A stretch of DNA of 33,887 nt from Sedimentisphaerales bacterium. GTDB lineage: Bacteria > Planctomycetota > Phycisphaerae > Sedimentisphaerales > SM23-30. The position numbers were made by a program, and so were the translations under genes. The stretch is from assembly GCA_016933395.1 (NCBI GenBank), contig JAFGBA010000084.1, forward strand, positions 1 to 33,887. Reading direction: 5' to 3'. The notes beneath the pieces were generated by a model that was not told the DNA's origin, did not search any database, and saw only the letters and a program-made list of their open reading frames with translations. Of this stretch, positions 23,800 through 32,453 are shown one piece after another (within the stretch, counting starts at the first letter, position 1; each line of letters opens with the position of its first letter).

Positions 23800-25491
23800 A
23801 TGAAAGAGAAATTATTGGAGATAGCGCGGCGGACGAAGGTAGTCGATGAAATCGCCTTAAAGGAATTTCTCGACCGGCAGGTGGAAGATGTGCGCCTGGA
23901 TCAGGCGCTATTAAGCAAAAGTCTGTTTTCGGAAGAACAGGTGCTCAAACTTTTTGCGGCATACCTGGATGTGCCCTTTGTAGAGCAAATAAAAGTGGAT
24001 GCGGTGCCGGAGGACTTCATCGCGAAGATTCCTGCATCGTATGCACAGCATCACAGCCTAATCGCCACGACGGCGGAGAACGGCTGCATCACGGTGGCGA
24101 CCAGCCAGCCGTTGAGCATGTACCCATTGGATAACGTAGGCAAGATGCTGGGACGGGCGGTCAAGCCGGCGCTGGCGTGCCGGGCGGCGATTACGGACGC
24201 CATTAACGCCGCCTATGAACAACGTGTTGCCGTATTGGAGGAAGTGGCCGAGGAAATGGATGCACAGAACCTCGAAGGGTTGATCGGGGATGTGGCCAGT
24301 TCCGAGGATCTACTCGACGTGGTGAATCGCCCGCCGGTAATTCGGCTGGTGAATGATATTTTATTCCGTGCTTTGCAACTAAGGGCCAGTGATGTGCATG
24401 TGCATCCGTTCGAGGAAAAAGTCGTGGTGCGTTACCGCATCGACGGATTGCTCTATGACATGCTGTCACTGGACCAGCGGGTATTGCCGGTGGTGGTGTC
24501 GCGCATCAAGGTGATGGCGGGGATGGATATTGCGGAGCGGCGCATGCCGCAGGATGGACGCTGCAGCGTGCGTATCGGGCCTCGGGAAGTTGACTTGCGC
24601 GTTAGTACGGTGCCGACGGCTTACGGGGAGCGGACGGTGTTGCGTTTATTGGATAAGAGCACGGGAATTTATACGCTCAATGATCTGGGCATGAGCGATC
24701 TTGATCTCAAGCGGGTGGATAGCCAGTTGCACCGGCCGCACGGGGTGTTTTTCGTAACGGGGCCGACGGGCAGCGGCAAGACAACGACACTGTACGCCTT
24801 TTTGAAGCGGATTAATTCGGCGGAAAAGAACGTTATCACCATCGAAGATCCGATCGAGTATCAACTCGAAGGCATCAGTCAGATTCAAGTGGCGCATCGC
24901 AAGGGGATGACGTTCGTAACGGCGTTGCGGCACGTGTTGCGACAGGATCCGGACGTCATCATGGTCGGCGAAGTGCGAGACAACGAAACGGCCCGAATGG
25001 TGATTCAATCATCGCTGACGGGTCATTTGGTGTTTAGTACGGTGCATACCAATGACGCCGCGGGCGCCATTACGCGCATGCTGGACCTGGGAGTGGAACC
25101 GTATTTAGTGGCGTCATCAGTGATCGGTGTGCTGGCTCAGCGGTTGGTGCGGCGGTTGTGCCCGGAATGCAAGGAATGCGTGCCGGCGGATTCGGCGAAA
25201 TTGCAGGAAATGGATATCCAGCATCGCGGTATGGAAACAATTTACATTCCCAAAGGGTGCGATAAATGTTTCAATACGGGCTATCGCGGCCGGACGGGTA
25301 TTTATGAATTCATGGTGGTGGATGATCGTGTGCGGCAGTGCATTTATCAACGGGAGACGGCCGGCGCCATCAAAAAAGTCGCCCTGGAGGCGGGGATGAC
25401 CACCCTGCGTATGGATGGAATGATTAAAGTGGAGCAGGGGCAAACAAGTCTGGAGGAGGTGCTGCGCGTGGCGCAGACGGATGAGAATTGA
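23800..25491 (+). CDS. gspE: Type II secretion ATPase GspE
   Basis: The 563-residue protein has the N-terminal T2SSE_N/MshEN-like region (about 1-160). The secretion-ATPase core follows: Walker A GPTGSGKT (321-328, Lys327), Asp box VITIEDPIEYQL, Walker B DPDVIMVGEVRD and His box GHLVFSTVHTNDA. A zinc-binding cysteine module typical of GspE follows (CPECKEC, then CDKCFNTGYRGRTGIYE). It hydrolyses ATP at the cytoplasmic face to drive pseudopilus growth. ATG 23800 was chosen over a TTG immediately upstream. It is followed by gspF 66 bases downstream. Confidence 0.95.
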   Translation: MKEKLLEIARRTKVVDEIALKEFLDRQVEDVRLDQALLSKSLFSEEQVLKLFAAYLDVPFVEQIKVDAVPEDFIAKIPASYAQHHSLIATTAENGCITVATSQPLSMYPLDNVGKMLGRAVKPALACRAAITDAINAAYEQRVAVLEEVAEEMDAQNLEGLIGDVASSEDLLDVVNRPPVIRLVNDILFRALQLRASDVHVHPFEEKVVVRYRIDGLLYDMLSLDQRVLPVVVSRIKVMAGMDIAERRMPQDGRCSVRIGPREVDLRVSTVPTAYGERTVLRLLDKSTGIYTLNDLGMSDLDLKRVDSQLHRPHGVFFVTGPTGSGKTTTLYAFLKRINSAEKNVITIEDPIEYQLEGISQIQVAHRKGMTFVTALRHVLRQDPDVIMVGEVRDNETARMVIQSSLTGHLVFSTVHTNDAAGAITRMLDLGVEPYLVASSVIGVLAQRLVRRLCPECKECVPADSAKLQEMDIQHRGMETIYIPKGCDKCFNTGYRGRTGIYEFMVVDDRVRQCIYQRETAGAIKKVALEAGMTTLRMDGMIKVEQGQTSLEEVLRVAQTDEN

Positions 25492-25557
25492 AGAAAAAGA
25501 CAAAGAATTCAGGAGCCGGAATAAGAAATAAAACTCAGAGTACTCAATTGATAATTT

Positions 25558-26778
25558 ATGCCGACGTTTGAATATATTGCGTTGGACGCCCAGGGGCGAT
25601 CCACGAAGGGGAGTGTTACGGCGGAAAGTTCCGCCGCGGCGCGGCGAATGCTGCGCGGTCGGCAACTGCATGCGACGTCGATTAACGCCGTCAGCAGCCT
25701 GGCGCAGGCGGGCGGGATCGAGTTGTCACGGCTTTTCAAGGGGCGTCGTCGGCGGGGAATTCTGGAGTTTACGCGGCAGTTGCAGACCATGATCGGGGCG
25801 GAGGTGCAGTTGACCGAGGCGTTGGGGATTCTTATTGCCCAGACCGATGACAAGCGTTTTGCCCAGGTGTTGCAAAACATTCGTGATGCGGTGGTGTCGG
25901 GTGAGAGTTTCGCCGATGGGTTGCGGGAGTATCCCGGCTGGTTTGATTCCATTTACGTATCCATGATTCGCGTGGGTGAAGTGACGGGCAACCTGCATCG
26001 TTCCCTGGAATTGTTGAGCGCCTATATCGGCAAGCGCCAAAAGCTGGAAGCTCGCGTGAAATCCGCTTTGGCGTATCCGATATTTTTGGCGGCAATGTCG
26101 GTAGTGGTCATTATTGTTTTGATGACATTTATTGTCCCGCGCATTACAAACATGCTGGTGCAAAGCGGAAGACCGCTGCCGGGCATCACCGTTGCTTTAA
26201 TGGGCGTCAGCCATTTTCTGCTTAATTACGGCTGGATTGTGTTGTTGGGGCTTATCGCGGGCATCGGAATGTTGCGGCGCAGTCTGCGGACGCGGACAGG
26301 CCGCATGGCGTTTGATCGCTTATTGCTGAAAATGCCGGTGATAGGTTCATTTTTAAAGCAAAGCGTGGTGGCGCGGTTCGCGACGACGCTGGCGGCATTG
26401 ATTCGTTCGGGAATGCCGATGGCGGATGCTTTACAGGTGGTGGCCGATGTGACCGGCAACAGCATCTTGGCCCAGGCGATTCGTAATGCCCGCGAACGGA
26501 TTATCGCCGGCGCCGATATCGCCACGCCGTTGCGGGAAAGCCACGTAGTCGGGCCGGCCGTGGCGCACATGATTTCCGTTGGCGAGCGAACCGGTGAACT
26601 CGAAAGCATGTTGCTGAATATAGCGGAGAGTCTGGAGGAAAATACCGATTTGGTGGCGCAGCGCATCAGTTCGTTGATAGAACCGGTGATTATCGTGGTG
26701 ATGGCGGCAGTAGTCAGCATTATTATGCTGGGGACGCTGTTGCCGATTCTGCGTATATCTGATGTGGCAGGGATGTAG
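25558..26778 (+). CDS. gspF: Type II secretion platform protein GspF
   Basis: The 406-residue protein has two T2SSF domains (about 70-190 and 273-395) and membrane segments near 165-195, 220-240 and 375-400. FTRQLQTMIGAEVQLTEAL and ATTLAALIRSGMPMADAL mark the two domain starts. The N-terminus MPTFEYIALDAQGRSTKG is typical of the family. It sits between gspE and gspG in the standard T2SS order. It is only distantly similar to the GspF-like protein at the left edge, so the two apparatuses are separate. The ribosome-binding site is weak. Confidence 0.95.
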   Translation: MPTFEYIALDAQGRSTKGSVTAESSAAARRMLRGRQLHATSINAVSSLAQAGGIELSRLFKGRRRRGILEFTRQLQTMIGAEVQLTEALGILIAQTDDKRFAQVLQNIRDAVVSGESFADGLREYPGWFDSIYVSMIRVGEVTGNLHRSLELLSAYIGKRQKLEARVKSALAYPIFLAAMSVVVIIVLMTFIVPRITNMLVQSGRPLPGITVALMGVSHFLLNYGWIVLLGLIAGIGMLRRSLRTRTGRMAFDRLLLKMPVIGSFLKQSVVARFATTLAALIRSGMPMADALQVVADVTGNSILAQAIRNARERIIAGADIATPLRESHVVGPAVAHMISVGERTGELESMLLNIAESLEENTDLVAQRISSLIEPVIIVVMAAVVSIIMLGTLLPILRISDVAGM

Positions 26779-26813
26779 ATGAATTGTTTATAAGAGACTG
26801 GAAGGAGTTGATT

Positions 26814-27278
26814 ATGAATACGGATAAACAAAACAACGTCAGAAGAAGACCTTCCGCGGGTTTTACCTTGTTAGAGCTGATGGTGGTGATCTTGATCATC
26901 GGACTATTGGCGACGGTGGTTACCACGGAAGTTGTCAGTAAAATCGAGAAGGCTCGCGTTGTAAGAGCGAAAGCGGATATAAAACAATTTGAAGATGCGA
27001 TTTTACAGTACAAGATTGACACCGGTCATTATCCGGAAAGCCTCTATGACTTGATTGAGCAACCGGCGGATGAGCCACGTTGGAATCCTGAAGGGTATTT
27101 GAATGTCAATAATATCCCGGCGGATCCATGGGGAGGGGAATATATTTATGTATATCCCGGAGAATACAGCAAGTTCGACATCATCAGTTACGGTCCGGAT
27201 GAGCAGGAAGGCGGCGATGACGATATTTATAATTCCGATGTCGAGGCCGTCAGCAATGAAGGCGAGCCAACGACATAA
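26814..27278 (+). CDS. gspG: Major pseudopilin GspG
   Basis: The 154-residue product has a 16-residue basic leader and cleavage site SAG16|FTLLELMVV with Glu+5, then the long N-terminal helix. The globular part has the GspG pattern KADIKQFEDAILQYKIDTGHYP, a LIEQPADEP segment and DPWGGEYIYVYPGEYSKFDI, where calcium is usually bound. An acidic tail of about 25 residues follows. ATG 26814 has AAGGAG six bases upstream and was preferred over TTG 26784. As the major subunit it would form the pseudopilus shaft. Confidence 0.95.
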   Translation: MNTDKQNNVRRRPSAGFTLLELMVVILIIGLLATVVTTEVVSKIEKARVVRAKADIKQFEDAILQYKIDTGHYPESLYDLIEQPADEPRWNPEGYLNVNNIPADPWGGEYIYVYPGEYSKFDIISYGPDEQEGGDDDIYNSDVEAVSNEGEPTT

Positions 27279-27292
27279 TTAGGATAGGGCAA

Positions 27293-27844
27293 ATGAGTAA
27301 CCGTCGTCACGGCCGTGAAGCATACACTCTGATAGAGGCGATGGCCGTTTTAACGTTAATGGCCCTGGTGGTGGGCTTATTGAGTGTGCCGGTGATTAGT
27401 CGCATTCGCCAAGCGCATTTTCTTGACGATGTGGATCGATTCGCACGGACGCTGCGGCGTACGGCCGAACAGGCGGTGCTGACCGGGCAGCCGTATACCA
27501 TCGTTGTCGAAGTTGAGGATGGATATTATACGGTTTATCCCGGCAATGATGAGGACATTTACGATCCGGAAGAAAGCGAAACACTGATAGATGAGCAGAT
27601 TCTGGATAAAAGTTATATCGTGGAAATCGAGACGGATGAAGGCGATCAGTCCTCGTTGAGTGAGCTTTTGCTCAAGGTCGGGCCGAGCGGTTGGCGGAGT
27701 ACGGTGACGATGGCCTTGAAGGATTTGGATGATCGTGATTATTACATTCGTTGCGACCGAGAGACGCCGCGCGTGACAGTATCGATGGAACGGCAGGAAA
27801 TCCCGGAACCCATGATGGACGTGGATATGACCACGCCGTTATAA
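27293..27844 (+). CDS. gspH: Minor pseudopilin GspH
   Basis: The 183-residue protein has a ten-residue basic leader, a probable cleavage site EA10|YTLIE with Glu+5, and a long N-terminal helix. A beta-rich domain follows (YTIVVEVEDGYYTVYPG, VTVSMERQE), as in GspH/FimT pseudopilins. The residue before cleavage is Ala rather than the usual Gly. It starts 14 bases after gspG, with AGGATAGGG just upstream of the ATG. Confidence 0.85.
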   Translation: MSNRRHGREAYTLIEAMAVLTLMALVVGLLSVPVISRIRQAHFLDDVDRFARTLRRTAEQAVLTGQPYTIVVEVEDGYYTVYPGNDEDIYDPEESETLIDEQILDKSYIVEIETDEGDQSSLSELLLKVGPSGWRSTVTMALKDLDDRDYYIRCDRETPRVTVSMERQEIPEPMMDVDMTTPL

Positions 27845-27859
27845 AAAACGCGGTTTGGT

Positions 27860-28546
27860 ATGAAACCTGGAATAACCGAAGACGGCATCATGAAGCGGGG
27901 GAGGCGTGCGGCGTATACCTTGATAGAGGTTATGACGACGCTGGTGATTATTTCCATCCTGTTCGGCGGCGTACTGGCGGCTTATGAGCGAGTATTGGAT
28001 GCTTTTATTGATGCCGACATGCACGAGCGGGCGATGACCGTCGCCCAGCGGCAAATGGAGCGGCTGATCGCTAGTAGGCAGGAGCCTAACAGTGTGGACT
28101 TGATGGGCGTGGATGAACTTGACCCGGATTTTGAGTGGGAAATGACGCTCAAACGCGAGCCGTTGCCCGGGGCGAAGCCGCCGGTGAGTTTGCCGCAAAC
28201 GGTGATTGTGGCGACGGTAACGGTGACGCAGGTTAACCAGCGGGATTTGGCTTATGAGGATGAGGAGGAAGTGAATACAGAAGGAGTGGAAACGAAGAAA
28301 GTTGAACTGGTGCGATATTTTCCGTGGCTAACGCCGCGGCTGGGCGAAACCATCGCGGTGCCGTTGGGGCCGGAGGTGTTTGAAGAACCGGCCTGGTTGA
28401 TAGAATTGCGCCAGGAATTGGGCCGTGAGCCGACGTTGGACGAAATTATCCGCAAGCTTGGCTTGCCGATGCCCGAAGAACTGGAAGAAATGGAAAGTGA
28501 AATTCCTGAAGAAAGTGATGAAAAGGAACCGTTACAACCTGACTAA
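27860..28546 (+). CDS. gspI: Minor pseudopilin GspI
   Basis: The 228-residue frame carries a basic leader and probable cleavage site AA|YTLIE with Glu+5, then a hydrophobic helix and a mixed domain (MTVAQRQMERLIASRQEP, TVIVATVTVTQVNQRD). It ends in an acidic Glu-rich tail. It is longer than the usual 120-130-residue GspI. Operon order (after H, before J) supports the name. ATG 27890 gives a normal eight-residue leader and is likelier than ATG 27860; neither has a strong ribosome-binding site. Its end overlaps the gspJ start by 29 bases. Confidence 0.82.
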   Translation: MKPGITEDGIMKRGRRAAYTLIEVMTTLVIISILFGGVLAAYERVLDAFIDADMHERAMTVAQRQMERLIASRQEPNSVDLMGVDELDPDFEWEMTLKREPLPGAKPPVSLPQTVIVATVTVTQVNQRDLAYEDEEEVNTEGVETKKVELVRYFPWLTPRLGETIAVPLGPEVFEEPAWLIELRQELGREPTLDEIIRKLGLPMPEELEEMESEIPEESDEKEPLQPD

Positions 28547-29162
28547 TGCACCATCAACGAGGCGTTTTCTTGGTGTAACGTTGTTGGAATTGCTGGTGAC
28601 GCTGCTGATTGTCGCCATGATTCTAACGGCGGTGGTGGGCATTCTCAGCCAGGTGCGCGGGCAAATGTCGCGGCTTGACCTGCGTTTGAGTCGGCGGGCG
28701 GCGCTGCAGCATAGTTTTGACCGGATGTTGAGTGATATTGTGTCCTCCAGCGAGCATCAGGCTCAGTTGCAGGTGGAGACGGCTTCTTTTGGTGAATTGG
28801 CGACCAGCCATTTGATTATCGGTGATGCGGAAAAGAGCAATGAAAACCAGGCCTATCATCGTATTGACTGGGTGGCGGCGCCCCGACTGGAGGAGGAAGA
28901 CTTGGTGCTGTTTCGGAGGGAAATACGCATTTCTGATGAAGATGACGCTGTTTTTGTGCCTTTTTGTGATAATTTATATTCGTTTGAAGTGGATTTGATG
29001 GACACTTCCGGGGAGGCACTGGATGATCCGAACTCTCCCTATGCCATGCTGGAGGTGCGGGCGGGTTTGTTCACCGATGATGACCGATCGGCGGAAAGAG
29101 TGACGATGTTCAGCCGGACGTTTTGCTTAAACCGTTTTCAATATGATCCTCCGGATAAATAA
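28518..29162 (+). CDS. gspJ: Minor pseudopilin GspJ
   Basis: The 214-residue product has a 19-residue leader and cleavage site LG19|VTLLE with Glu+5. A long hydrophobic helix is followed by a soluble domain with LRLSRRAALQHSFDRMLSD, as in GspJ. ATG 28518 lies inside the end of gspI and gives a sensible leader. The frame opens earlier (28425), but its extra 31 residues only overlap gspI and look like shadow. The stop shares one base with the gspK start (TAATG), so translation is coupled. It should join GspI and GspK at the pseudopilus tip. Confidence 0.88.
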   Translation: MKRNRYNLTNAPSTRRFLGVTLLELLVTLLIVAMILTAVVGILSQVRGQMSRLDLRLSRRAALQHSFDRMLSDIVSSSEHQAQLQVETASFGELATSHLIIGDAEKSNENQAYHRIDWVAAPRLEEEDLVLFRREIRISDEDDAVFVPFCDNLYSFEVDLMDTSGEALDDPNSPYAMLEVRAGLFTDDDRSAERVTMFSRTFCLNRFQYDPPDK

Positions 29163-30370
29163 TGCAACAAGACCTTGACATGCGATTTGTTCGGCGCCAT
29201 AACCGTTCCGGCGGTGTGACGCTGCTGTTGACGCTGATGATTCTCGTCGTTCTGGCGACGGTCGTGGTTCAGTTTCAGGCGGACACCATGCTGCATTTGC
29301 GTACGGCGGGTTATCGTCAGCAACGTCTGGAGTGTCAGTATGCGGCGGAATCGGGTGTGATTCTGGGTTCGGCGATTATCAAGCAAAAGTTTTTCGAAGG
29401 CAGCCAGGAACGCGCCTTGAACCTGCAATCATCCGCGGTTGATCCGAATGCATTATTATCGGAATTAACCGAAGATCCGAATGCTTTGCCGGAGACGGAT
29501 GAGTTACTGTTGGAGCAAGCATCATCGCGGCCGAATTTTATGATTGACCGCAAGGAATTTAAAATTGGTCGGGCCGATGTTGTGGTGGAAATCCATGATG
29601 AAAACGCCAAATTTCCGATGGTCTGGTTTTTGTCCACCCCCTATCAGGGGGGGCGTCAGGTTCGTAAATTGGATGATTCGCTGGATATCTGGTCGGAGGC
29701 TGTTGGCGCTAATTATGAGCAATCCTCGCAGGCGCAAAAGTTGCTGGGAAGCCTGGCGGGAAAAGTTAATGTGCCTCGACCAATGATTATTATTGACTTG
29801 TCGAGTAGGGATGAAGATATTCAATCGTCCGGCGATCGTCGAACGCCCGCCAGGAGGCGCTCCACTCGCCGGCGCATGACTTATTCACAACGACTGGAAG
29901 AGGCCAAAAAACGTCATGAAGCCATGGGTGTTTTTGCGGATTTATGGTGTAAGGAAATGTCAGCCAACGAGGATTATGAGGATTTACGTCGTCCCTGCGA
30001 CGATGATGAATATACTCTCAGTAATTACCTGAGTATTTGGGGCGCTGACGCGGTGAATATTAATACGGCTTCGGAAGAGTTGATTTATAGCGTATTCGAG
30101 CCGTTCGGTGTGACAAAGGAGATGGCCCGCGGCATCGTGGAGCGCCGACGGGAAAAACCTTTCACCAATACCGGTGAAATCACTCAGGCGTTGCAACTTG
30201 GCAATCGTAACCTGAGCATCGATTTGAGCCGTTTGTTTGTTACGGAGGCGGATACCTATTCACTGCATGTTACGGCCACGCTGGGACGGGCGCAAGCCCG
30301 GATGCAGGGCGGTCTTTTTAAACACCGGGGACGTATGTATAATTTATCGGTTATTGCAGGAGACGGCTAA
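29162..30370 (+). CDS. gspK: Pseudopilus tip protein GspK
   Basis: This 402-residue protein is the largest pseudopilin of this T2SS, as expected for GspK. The leader ends in RSGG|VTLLLT. Position +5 is Leu, not Glu, which is the known hallmark of GspK. Its helix is followed by the QYAAESGV motif and a long alpha domain. A helix-hairpin-helix/SAM-like region lies at about 299-345 (VNINTASEELIYSVFEP, GIVERRREKPF). The start shares one base with the gspJ stop. Confidence 0.93.
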   Translation: MQQDLDMRFVRRHNRSGGVTLLLTLMILVVLATVVVQFQADTMLHLRTAGYRQQRLECQYAAESGVILGSAIIKQKFFEGSQERALNLQSSAVDPNALLSELTEDPNALPETDELLLEQASSRPNFMIDRKEFKIGRADVVVEIHDENAKFPMVWFLSTPYQGGRQVRKLDDSLDIWSEAVGANYEQSSQAQKLLGSLAGKVNVPRPMIIIDLSSRDEDIQSSGDRRTPARRRSTRRRMTYSQRLEEAKKRHEAMGVFADLWCKEMSANEDYEDLRRPCDDDEYTLSNYLSIWGADAVNINTASEELIYSVFEPFGVTKEMARGIVERRREKPFTNTGEITQALQLGNRNLSIDLSRLFVTEADTYSLHVTATLGRAQARMQGGLFKHRGRMYNLSVIAGDG

Positions 30371-30371
30371 C

Positions 30372-31847
30372 GTGGCGAAACGGGCGTGTGCAGGGATTGT
30401 TTTGACGTCAACACAGGTGACGGCGGCCGTGGTCGAATCTGTGGGGGATGCGGCCGAATTGCGGTTCACTTTGTCAGAGAAGCGCAGCGAGGCAACGTCG
30501 GATGCCTCGTCAGCGATAGCATGGCGGTCGGCGCTGGAACGCCTGGCTGATGAAGTTAAAGCGACGTGCGGCCGATTACCCTCCGCGGTGCTGGCGCTGC
30601 CGGCGCAAATGTATTTCAGTTTGGTGCATCATTCTGAATTTACGGATTTCGGGCGCATTAACGCCACGTTGCGTTTTGATGTGGAGGACAGTTACTGTTT
30701 TGATGCCGAAACGGCGGTGTTTTGTTTTGATCAGTTAAATGCCACGGATAAAGGTTCTGACCTGCTGGTTCATGCCGTAATGCGAGACCGCCTGGAGCCG
30801 TTGTTGGATGAATTGTATCAGGTCGGATTGGACGCCCTTGCTGTTGTGCCGGATATTGACGCCTGGCGGGAATACCTGGTGCGGAAGCTGTTGCCGAAGG
30901 GGGAGGGGCTTTCTCTGGTGCTTGCCTCACATGAAAATATTGTATATGTGTTGGCGCTGGATCATATCGGCCAAATGCGTTTGGGGCGAACACTGCTGGT
31001 GGGAGCGACTGAGAATCCCGCGGCGATTTTAGAGAAGGAATTGCCGCGGATGATAACGGCCCTGTCGGAGGAACAGCAACCTCGTCGTTTGTTATATTGC
31101 GGAGACAGATTGTCCGCCGCGGATATGAATCGATTGGCGAAGACGATCAATATTTCAGCGACATCGCTGGGAAATATCAATTGGCCTCAGGCAATCGCGG
31201 CCGGCGCCGCCATGGCGTGGCTCCATCGGGATGATTTGACTGATTTTCGTGCTGATCGGCTGCCGCCTAAGTCGCTGGTGAAGGGACAAAGCAAGGCATT
31301 GATGGCTCTGGCCGGCGTTGCGGCGATATTGTTTTTCGCGTTGGCGCTGTTGTTTACTTTTCATACGGCCGCTTGCCGAAAGCAAAGCAGCAAGGACCTG
31401 GCGTTGATGGGGAAAACCTGGACAACCGTTTATGGTGACCGTAGAGTGCCCGGGTCCGCCGCGGAAATTGCCAGACAATTATCAAAAGCTCTAAAGGCAA
31501 TTATCAATGAGAGTGATAAACGCGGTGAAAGGAAGGCGCAACAGGCTTCAGCGGTATGTTTGACCTTCATGCTGCGGAATATCAATCGGTTGCCGGATAA
31601 ATTCGATTTACGGATTGATTCCCTGCGAATAAGCGGAGAAAATATCTTTTTCTCCGGTTCGGTGCCGGCCATGAAGGATTGCGATTTATTACAAACGTTG
31701 TTTAATGAGGATCAGTCGGGATTGGTTGTCGATCGTATATCGTTTAAGACCAGCACGGGCGACAAAACCTCCCCCGGCAGCCGCATCAGTTTTGATATGC
31801 GTCTGGTTTTAAAAACCACTGATGAACGGGAGACGAGAAAAAGATGA
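30372..31847 (+). CDS. gspL: Type II secretion protein GspL
   Basis: The 491-residue protein begins with an actin-like/ASKHA cytoplasmic region (GIVLTSTQVTAAVVES, AVLALPAQMYFSLV, VGLDALAVVPDIDAW). One membrane helix (about 313-333) is followed by a periplasmic domain, the GspL/PilM-N-like architecture that links GspE to GspM. The start is GTG 30372, with AGGAGA eight bases upstream directly after the gspK stop. An ATG at 30237 in the same frame would overlap gspK by 134 bases and encodes non-homologous-looking sequence. Its stop overlaps the gspM start (ATGA). Confidence 0.87.
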   Translation: MAKRACAGIVLTSTQVTAAVVESVGDAAELRFTLSEKRSEATSDASSAIAWRSALERLADEVKATCGRLPSAVLALPAQMYFSLVHHSEFTDFGRINATLRFDVEDSYCFDAETAVFCFDQLNATDKGSDLLVHAVMRDRLEPLLDELYQVGLDALAVVPDIDAWREYLVRKLLPKGEGLSLVLASHENIVYVLALDHIGQMRLGRTLLVGATENPAAILEKELPRMITALSEEQQPRRLLYCGDRLSAADMNRLAKTINISATSLGNINWPQAIAAGAAMAWLHRDDLTDFRADRLPPKSLVKGQSKALMALAGVAAILFFALALLFTFHTAACRKQSSKDLALMGKTWTTVYGDRRVPGSAAEIARQLSKALKAIINESDKRGERKAQQASAVCLTFMLRNINRLPDKFDLRIDSLRISGENIFFSGSVPAMKDCDLLQTLFNEDQSGLVVDRISFKTSTGDKTSPGSRISFDMRLVLKTTDERETRKR

Positions 31848-32350
31848 ATTGGGATATCATTCGAACTCCGCGATTTTGGGCGGTGGTGCTGCCGCCGCTT
31901 CTGGCGCTATGGGCTGGCTCTTCGCTGTTTAAAATGCTTGACGCCCGCAAGGAAATACAACAAACCGCCGGCTATCTTGCCGACGTGGAACATACGTCTA
32001 AACTTCTTTTATCCGCCCGTCAGGAAGGTATGGGAGGGAGAAATGGAACGGTGAAAACGGTATTTACACCGGTCACCAGCGCTCTGGAATCGGCGCGTAA
32101 GGCCGGCATTCCCGAAGCGAGGGTATCGCGTGGGGAAAGCTCCCTGTCATCGCAGTCGAAGGATGGAAAAACACAAAACCGTGAAAATTATAATCTGGCG
32201 GGCGTGCGTTTGATGCAACTGGTGACGTTTATCGACCATATTGAAAATGATTACGCGGATGTCAATTGCACCCAGATAAACCTGACGCCAATTCCCGGTG
32301 GCCTGGATAACTGGGATGTTAGTATAGAATTACGTTACCTGGGACAATAG
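31844..32350 (+). CDS. gspM: Type II secretion protein GspM-like
   Basis: The 168-residue protein has a short cytoplasmic N-terminus, one membrane helix (about 12-30), a coiled stretch and a small periplasmic alpha/beta domain (LMQLVTFIDHIENDY, DNWDVSIELRYLG). This is the usual layout of GspM, the inner-membrane partner of GspL. The name rests on size, topology and operon position rather than sequence motifs. It overlaps gspL by four bases and is the last gene of the gsp operon. Confidence 0.75.
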   Translation: MNWDIIRTPRFWAVVLPPLLALWAGSSLFKMLDARKEIQQTAGYLADVEHTSKLLLSARQEGMGGRNGTVKTVFTPVTSALESARKAGIPEARVSRGESSLSSQSKDGKTQNRENYNLAGVRLMQLVTFIDHIENDYADVNCTQINLTPIPGGLDNWDVSIELRYLGQ

Positions 32351-32398
32351 ACGGAGGGATAAAAGGGGGATTTTTTGCTTGCAAAAGCCGGCGAGTTG

Positions 32399-32415
32399 GA
32401 TATGGTGAACATATC
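32399..32415. promoter_or_regulatory. Perfect inverted repeat upstream of topoisomerase VI B
   Basis: GATATG-GTGAA-CATATC is a 6-5-6 palindrome in the 103-base gap between gspM and the topoisomerase gene, about 40 bases before its start. Its size and symmetry suit a regulator-binding site; no clear -35/-10 pair was identified around it. Confidence 0.35.
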
Positions 32416-32453
32416 TAACTTGTGCTGTAATAAGGATATAAGGAGGCCACGGA

